Shown here: one piece after another, positions 62,901-64,000 of the stretch
How the letters are laid out: every line of letters begins with the position of its first letter
Numbering within the stretch: the first letter of the stretch is position 1
From: Chitinophagaceae bacterium LGM1
GTDB lineage: Bacteria; Bacteroidota; Bacteroidia; Chitinophagales; Chitinophagaceae
Direction: 5' to 3'
NCBI GenBank assembly: GCA_018604165.1
Contig: CP075895.1
Coordinates: 2,351,001 to 2,415,000 of the forward strand
Length of the DNA stretch: 64,000 bases
Translations under genes and position numbers: made by a program
The notes under the pieces: generated by a model
What the model saw: only the letters and a program-made list of their open reading frames with translations
Told to the model about the DNA's origin: nothing
Databases searched by the model: none

Positions 62901-62935
62901 TGGGCGGTGAGCTCTTGGGATAGCGAGGGCTGCAT
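59918..62935 (-). CDS. HerA/VirD4-like hexameric ATPase with degenerate nuclease-like C-terminus
   Basis: A 1005-residue protein. Residues about 1-380 are a variable N-terminal region with the motif KDDGKRHTIFSFVAEK. Residues about 390-740 are a HerA/TraG-type ATPase: Walker A IIGATGTGKSTLIQ (410-418), the AILDPHGQ motif, Walker B FFVYIDEFQHF (648-652) and ILAHQDMQQL. The final part has a PD-(D/E)xK-like core (GKGKVDVLLERNSKRIACEV, Asp875, Glu888) in which the usual second catalytic residue is Cys, so activity is doubtful. It resembles ATPases of conjugative or defence-type elements. It follows the membrane protein at 62939 and precedes the recombinase. Confidence 0.75.
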   Translation of the reverse strand: MQPSLSQELTAQFYDWEQLGRGWLYADAPIYLEPPFVPFYYHTKPHSAPVKDDGKRHTIFSFVAEKVQQALRPKQVIQEEEPIFLDPIPFDCDEPLQTFTISLPKGHVVKMANMESLLIVLSDSRYPISFEIITSENTATLQLACYGTDAPLVASQIKAYFPACTIKETADPIIAICSSDTGFAAIDYYGLRDEFTRPICMTTTFDPDPFIGLFAALEHLQQGQSIIIQVLFQGTQYPWAESIIRSVSDSEGKPFFENAPEMLPLAKEKISSPLYAVSMRVATVAESMEEATYLAQYIQKPFGRLFFSESNSIIPIHPDISFMDRLRDFIRRESHVLGMLLNTEELATIVHLPSESLHSEQLVRERRKTKQAPKITEGHSFILGVNEHQGREKNVSIQAAQRLRHTHIIGATGTGKSTLIQSMVVQDMQLGNGIAILDPHGQLIEDVLPHIPEHRRKDVCIIDPSDRDYPIGFNFCTAHSETEKDILSSDLVAVFKRLSTSWGDQMNAVLANAILALLESSTGGTLADLRRFLIEKPFREKFLQTVSDPNIRYYWQKEYPLLKTNSIGPILTRLDTFLRPKLIRNMVAQNKSLDFEHLLDTQKILLVKLSQGLIGTENSYLLGTVIVSKIHQAAMARQAKEDRKDFFVYIDEFQHFITPSMSHILSGARKYHVGLILAHQDMQQLTKYDSELASAVVANAGTRICFRLGDTDARRFDSGFSSFDAKDLESLNTGEAICRIDRPDYDFSLSTIPLPEIEHQAAEAIKEAVINLSRQQYATPRAAVEKLLQEETKEPQAEKEAVHIPTPTTPKQVTPQQQVPELKEEDIQKTKAALVQQHTDTLHRSLQLRIKKMAEQRGYKATIEAATPDGKGKVDVLLERNSKRIACEVCVTTGSDWEVHNIQKCIDAGYELIVECSQDKKTLQAIKDTVEKVFEEQIRNTILILEPEQLFTYLDSEIAKEATTETRVRGYRVKVEYSAEPSGTDSKRQAVSKAIADAARKSGKK

Positions 62936-62938
62936 AAG

Positions 62939-63529
62939 TTACATTGCTTTGAGGTAGTCGGCATTTGTAAACTGTGGCTGACGTTCAGCTTCAGTTAGCG
63001 GACGAAGCCCTTTAGCACTGCTCATGTGGTCAATGGCTTCATTGACTGCTTGCTTTACCATTGCTGCAAACATATCGTCCGTATCATGCTGGAAATATGT
63101 TTTGGAAAACATGGCTAGTACCAGGTATGGCCCTACTCTGGGTATGCGAGCTACGAAATCCTGAATAAAGTTGACAACGCTGCCAAACCACCAACTGACA
63201 AAGAATGTGTCCGCAAATGGTGCGGCACAGATTAGAAAGCGTTGTTCTCTGCGCGTTATTTGCAAGTATTCTCTTTGTACCAAAAAGTAACTGATTTCTG
63301 CCTTAGTTACTCTTTGGATGTCCATATTGGGTATCTTCCGATTCTTGAGCGCATCTTCTACCAGTTGGTAGAACTCTTGGCTAGAAAAGGGCGTGTTAAA
63401 GAGGTGTTGCCAACGGGAATGAATGGCTCCGAAGTCTTTAAACCTGCGGAAGAGGTACGAGAGAAGAATGATGGCGAGAAGGTAGTAACACAGCCATTTC
63501 AGTAGCTCGATGAGCATTTCTGTAAACAT
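62939..63529 (-). CDS. Membrane protein partner of the HerA-like ATPase
   Basis: The ATG at 63529 (MFTEMLIELLKWLCYYLLAI, then ILLSYLFRRF) gives an N-terminal membrane anchor; the longer upstream reading adds a 42-residue stretch with poor coding sense. The mature part is 196 residues, mostly helical and basic (SQEFYQLVEDALKNRKIPN, DFVARIPRVGPYLVLAMF, AEAERQPQF). Its stop lies 3 bp before the ATPase start, so the two are translationally coupled. No family was recognised. Confidence 0.65.
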   Translation of the reverse strand: MFTEMLIELLKWLCYYLLAIILLSYLFRRFKDFGAIHSRWQHLFNTPFSSQEFYQLVEDALKNRKIPNMDIQRVTKAEISYFLVQREYLQITRREQRFLICAAPFADTFFVSWWFGSVVNFIQDFVARIPRVGPYLVLAMFSKTYFQHDTDDMFAAMVKQAVNEAIDHMSSAKGLRPLTEAERQPQFTNADYLKAM

Positions 63530-63825
63530 ATATGGTGAGTTTAATGATGACGAACTTTTTAGGGTAGTAGGTTGGTAGGGGTAGTATAAAGGTATGAAAA
63601 TTGGAAATACAAACATCTTTATCAGATTGTTGTAGCATCGTTTATTAGTAAGCATGACAGGATAACCATATAGATGTTACTGAATAATTGAGTTTTAATG
63701 CTATGACTTGATAAAATTGATACAGATGTACGATTAATATCTATTCTAATATCGGCTGTATTATAATTTCAAATGGCAAGAAAATATTGTGTTTAAAATA
63801 TAAAACTATAGTAGGAAATAATATT
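63530..63825. other. AT-rich intergenic gap in the second mobile element
   Basis: About 296 bases without a supported gene, strongly AT-rich, upstream of the membrane protein gene. It presumably contains that operon's promoter. No repeat or RNA structure was recognised. Confidence 0.5.
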
Positions 63826-64000
63826 TTATATAGTACATTCTTTAGTGATTAATTGCTTTAAAAAAGAACAAATACCAGGCTCTCCTAAAAATAACTCATC
63901 TTTTAGATCAACTACAGGCAATTTTTTCATTGCCATATTAAAAAGAATTTCCGACCTAAATGGTTTTGCATGATCAGCATACAGAAGATTGGTCAGAGTT
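63826..64000 (-). CDS. C-terminal part of an unknown protein (cut by window edge)
   Basis: The last 58 codons of a leftward frame (stop TAA at 63828-63826) read LLYADHAKPFRSEILFNMAM, KKLPVVDLKDELFLGEPGIC and SFLKQLITKEC. The frame is open to the window edge, with normal composition, so it is likely a real gene. No family is recognised. It lies upstream of the membrane protein gene on the same strand with an AT-rich gap of about 300 bp. Confidence 0.5.
   Translation of the reverse strand, partial: TLTNLLYADHAKPFRSEILFNMAMKKLPVVDLKDELFLGEPGICSFLKQLITKECTI

Overview
The window looks like chromosome of a Bacteroidota bacterium, probably of the Chitinophagaceae/Chitinophagales type. Seen directly: several secreted proteins end in type IX secretion (T9SS) sorting domains, there is a TonB-receptor/DUF4249 pair, a HYC_CC_PP-type metal protein, and promoters that fit the Bacteroidota TTTG / TAnnTTTG pattern rather than sigma70 boxes. 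Shine-Dalgarno sequences are mostly absent, so starts were chosen from ATG position, signal peptides and family length. No 16S gene is present, so the lineage is an inference.

Region 1 (1-9.3 kb) is the replication/regulation end of a prophage or related element. The leftward genes are a DnaB-type helicase cut by the window edge, a DUF4373-type replication protein, a RecT/Bet-like annealing protein, three small hypotheticals and a Cro-like regulator. Rightward come an S24 (LexA/CI-type) repressor, a HigB-HigA toxin-antitoxin pair and a mobile mystery protein A/B (HTH + Fic) pair. The last three modules each end in almost the same hairpin terminator. Gaps are packed with several families of interspersed palindromic repeats. 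Some copies lie in frame inside genes, and one pair forms a long inverted repeat around the Cro-like gene and its operator.

Region 2 (9.4-58.1 kb) is mostly ordinary chromosome. It carries an M28 peptidase, a TonB receptor with its DUF4249 lipoprotein, an ECF sigma factor next to a trans-envelope beta-barrel protein, T9SS-exported surface proteins (one with about ten Ig-like repeats) and an acyl-CoA carboxylase beta subunit. It also has an isoaspartyl peptidase, ABC transporter parts, a ferredoxin divergent from a LuxC-type acyl-CoA reductase, an SDR/SRPBCC/Crp cluster, and a metal operon (HYC_CC_PP protein, HMA-domain protein, TonB receptor). Further along are an aldehyde dehydrogenase, a phosphohexomutase, a truncated-haemoglobin-like lipoprotein and MsrA. 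Two toxin-antitoxin loci sit among these: a Panacea-domain antitoxin with a MazF/PemK-like or novel partner (17.7-18.7 kb), and a ParE-type pair (24.8-25.3 kb).

Region 3 (58.2-64.0 kb) starts at a tRNA-Ser(UGA) gene. A second mobile element abuts its 3' end: a large serine recombinase whose reading frame runs antisense through the whole tRNA gene, a 1005-residue HerA/VirD4-like ATPase with a degenerate nuclease-like C-terminus, a membrane partner, and a partial gene at the edge.

Best candidates for something undescribed are the Panacea pair, whose promoter shares a 16-bp operator-like word with the prophage switch; the mobile mystery A/B cassette with three palindromic operators exactly 33 bp apart; the repeats that have become coding sequence in prophage genes and bracket its switch; and the serine-recombinase/HerA-like element at tRNA-Ser.
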